Both the position numbers and the translations under genes were made by a program. The notes beneath the pieces were generated by a model. That model ran no database searches, was not told the origin of the DNA, and saw only the letters and a program-made list of their open reading frames with translations. From Nitrospirota bacterium (GTDB lineage: Bacteria; Nitrospirota; Nitrospiria; Nitrospirales; NS-4): a stretch of 8,124 bases of DNA. Every line of letters starts with the position of its first letter. The first letter of the stretch is position 1. Below, piece after piece: positions 7,060 to 8,124 of the stretch. The DNA is taken from the NCBI GenBank assembly GCA_005877565.1, contig VBOK01000032.1, positions 1 through 8,124 on the forward strand. Reading direction: 5' to 3'.

Positions 7060-7105
7060 TGGAGGCGCCAGGCGGGATCGAACCGCCGCATCGCAGTTTT
7101 GCAGA
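7060..7105 (-). tRNA. tRNA-Cys(GCA) 3' half, no 5' half (attachment-site remnant)
   Basis: Minus-strand reading from 7105: anticodon loop CTGCAAA (7104-7098, anticodon GCA, U33 present), anticodon 3' stem ACTGC (7097-7093), variable GATGC (7092-7088), T stem GGCGG (7087-7083), T loop TTCGATC (7082-7076), T stem CCGCC (7075-7071), acceptor 3' strand TGGCGCC (7070-7064), discriminator T (7063) and CCA (7062-7060). The T stem pairs perfectly, and U73 with GCA is characteristic of tRNA-Cys. Upstream, the sequence ACGTT cannot pair with ACTGC beyond one base, and no GGCGCCA 5' acceptor strand or D-arm is present. The identity therefore begins at the anticodon loop, exactly where tRNA-targeting tyrosine integrases cross over. 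It is not a functional tRNA. Confidence 0.75.
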
Positions 7106-7261
7106 ACGTCCGAACTCGATACGACCAGTAATGACACACAACGAAAGACTACGACGCCGCCTGCATAAAAACAATGGTTTGTCGCCATTTCCTTGCGACA
7201 GACGGCGATGGCGGAAGATTTGCAATCGGGAGCAAAACCGGGAGTAGCTTTCAGCAGAAGG

Positions 7262-7295
7262 AAGATGCTGGTTCGAGTCCTGTTCGGCTCCCCCA
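7262..7295 (+). other. tRNA-like T-arm and acceptor end (weak)
   Basis: On the plus strand GCTGG-TTCGAGT-CCTGT looks like a T arm with a canonical T loop (one mismatch and one wobble in the stem), followed by TCGGCTCCC and CCA (7293-7295). GGGAGC about 60 bases upstream could pair with GCTCCC, but no D-arm or anticodon arm of normal length fits between them. It may be a decayed tRNA end. A TTTCAGC/GCTGAAA inverted repeat (7249-7255 and 7297-7303) frames it. Confidence 0.3.
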
Positions 7296-7401
7296 AGCTG
7301 AAAAATCTGGGCACTGGATTCAAACACTGAATCTCTCATAAAAGAGGCCGGATTCTGTGACCGCGAGATGCGGATTAGGAACCCGCGCCCCTCGCCTTGG
7401 C

Positions 7402-7425
7402 AACCTGCGGCCCGTTGATTAAGAG
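7402..7425 (-). other. tRNA-Lys(CTT)-like core sequence, possible second attachment site
   Basis: Minus-strand reading from 7425: CTCTTAA fits an anticodon loop (anticodon CTT, U33, A37), TCAAC its 3' stem, GGGCC a variable region, and GCAGGTT the start of a T arm. After that the sequence departs (GCCAAGG instead of CGA-N-Y), and the 5' side does not pair with TCAAC. The match thus runs from the anticodon loop to the T loop only, the same segment used as an integration core. It could still be coincidence. Confidence 0.35.
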
Positions 7426-7900
7426 TGCATTCCCACGACCCAACTCCAACTCACTCCACCTCCTTCCAGCCTATTCCAGCAACACTTTATGCGAAACGGC
7501 AATTTGGGCTGGAGTGCTGTGGAATGAGCTGGAGTGTGGTGGCGTTGAGCACAAAATGAGCACAATCGGGTCCCCAACCGTACGATTTGCGAACCATCCG
7601 ATTTGGGCTACCGAGGACAGAAGTCTCGGCAATATAACCAACACTCAGCTAATTCGGAGACCTCCCAGTTTGGTACCACTGTCTAAATTTTAAGTGGGGC
7701 ACGCCGTAGGGCCCAATGAACGACCTTGAATCTTTAGAAAAGTAGCCTGTGTGCATTCAAGGCCCACACTGGTCCCGTTTTAGATCGTACACTGCTTTAC
7801 CCTCGTTAGATTCCGGTATCTACCCGCTGTTCTCTTCCTGAGTAAGAGGCGATCATGCGAGGCCAGGTAAAAGGAGCCCTGACTCTCGGACAGCACTGAT

Positions 7901-8041
7901 ATGACCAGAAACTCAACGAGGCTCTTGGTGCTGGTCGCAGCGACTGTATTCTTATCGTCAGCGCTTGTTGTGCCCCCATTAAAATTTACTTCGTCAGGTG
8001 GGTGCAGGATACCCACTGAAAATATTCAAAACCCATCGTAG
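7901..8041 (+). CDS. Possible small exported peptide (46 residues)
   Basis: ATG at 7901-7903 to TAG at 8039-8041. The first 25 residues look like a secretion signal: MTRNSTR gives the positive n-region and LLVLVAATVFLSSALVV the hydrophobic core. The rest is short and polar, with GGCRIP containing a single Cys. An in-frame TGA at 7880 rules out a longer upstream form. There is no good ribosome site; the nearest AAGGAG (7870-7875) is about 25 bases upstream. No homologue is recognised. It may be a real small secreted protein, the stub of a decayed gene, or chance. Confidence 0.3.
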   Translation: MTRNSTRLLVLVAATVFLSSALVVPPLKFTSSGGCRIPTENIQNPS

Positions 8042-8124
8042 AGGAAGACAGCCGAGGCCCTCTCAACAGAGTCACGAGCGAGTGCACCCAGATGCCCCGT
8101 GAGAGAGGGAGACTCGAAGAGGGC
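8042..8124. other. Non-coding window end with inverted repeat
   Basis: No gene is seen. CCCTCTC (8058-8064) is inverted at GAGAGGG (8103-8109), and GAGTC near 8070 is inverted at GACTC near 8111, so the stretch could fold as a long-loop structure. Nothing further can be said. Confidence 0.25.

Larger units (their letters stand above)
7106..7900. other. Gene-poor, repeat-rich region on the presumed island side of the tRNA remnant
   Basis: No credible protein gene is visible. It contains the two weaker tRNA-like pieces described separately; an imperfect inverted repeat between about 7445-7485 and 7505-7545 built on GCTGGA/TGGAAT/TGGAGTG words; GCTGGAGTG repeated directly at about 7508 and 7529; two copies of GAGCACAA eleven bases apart (7548-7567); and ATTTGGGCT repeated at 7502 and 7600. 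Base composition is lower in GC than the operon to the left. This fits the end of an integrated element, but no integrase is in view. Confidence 0.45.

Noticed and set aside
7060..7260. Possible tmRNA 3' end on the minus strand (TTCGGACG followed by a T arm and CCTCCACC)
   Set aside because: No tag-peptide reading frame, 5' acceptor strand or pseudoknots can be found upstream, whereas the anticodon loop GCA and U73 fit tRNA-Cys precisely.
6790..7339. Overlapping minus-strand ORFs of 177 and 112 codons
   Set aside because: They read across the tRNA-Cys remnant and hairpins. Phrases such as GEPNRTRTS come from translating tRNA-like sequence, and neither has a ribosome site or family resemblance.
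7397..7693. Plus-strand ORF of 98 codons starting with TTG
   Set aside because: It begins inside the tRNA-Lys-like core and runs through short repeats. Composition is irregular and no motif is seen.
7780..8016. Minus-strand ORF of 78 codons
   Set aside because: No signal, motif or good ribosome site; it overlaps the somewhat better plus-strand peptide ORF at 7901-8041.

Overview
The window is GC-rich, compact bacterial DNA that changes near position 7060 to gene-poor sequence. An adenosylhopane synthase (HpnH) and its partner gene, a CydA-like quinol-oxidase subunit next to a lipoprotein cytochrome c, a stand-alone phage-ABA-sandwich protein and a YCF48-repeat exported protein together suggest a Nitrospira-like member of Nitrospirota. 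That assignment is an inference from gene content; the window holds no phylogenetic marker.

Positions 1-4593 are six minus-strand genes, described in transcription order. hpnH (4593-3577) leads, behind a recognisable promoter at 4627-4656. It is followed within a few bases by a small conserved soluble protein (3572-3174) and then by a polytopic YciC/DUF975-like membrane protein (3144-2338). After an 80-base gap with its own candidate -35 box come a signal-peptide and C-terminally anchored carboxypeptidase-regulatory-like protein (2257-1637), a monohaem lipoprotein cytochrome c (1524-934) and a CydA-like membrane protein cut by the window edge (893-1). The first three look like a hopanoid/membrane unit. 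The last three look like an envelope electron-transfer unit in which the lipoprotein cytochrome and the b-haem membrane subunit could exchange electrons.

Positions 4705-5055 on the plus strand hold a divergent small protein resembling the phage ABA sandwich family, possibly made from a leaderless or near-leaderless message. Convergent to it, 6766-5095 is a secreted beta-propeller-type protein built from roughly 41-residue YCF48/Asp-box repeats. The array carries two scars of lost repeat sequence. One is in frame (about 6430-6450). The other (about 5404-5407) shifts the frame and leaves the last two and a half repeats out of frame, so the gene is either decaying or mis-assembled.

From about 6900 to the end no convincing protein gene is seen apart from a possible 46-residue secreted peptide (7901-8041). 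This part is rich in hairpins and in tRNA-derived pieces. The best is a tRNA-Cys 3' half at 7105-7060 on the minus strand, running from the anticodon loop through CCA with no 5' half. That is the expected footprint of an element integrated by a tyrosine recombinase, and its orientation puts the element on the high-coordinate side (7106 onward). A second tRNA-Lys-like core and a weaker plus-strand T-arm-like piece lie within the next 350 bases.
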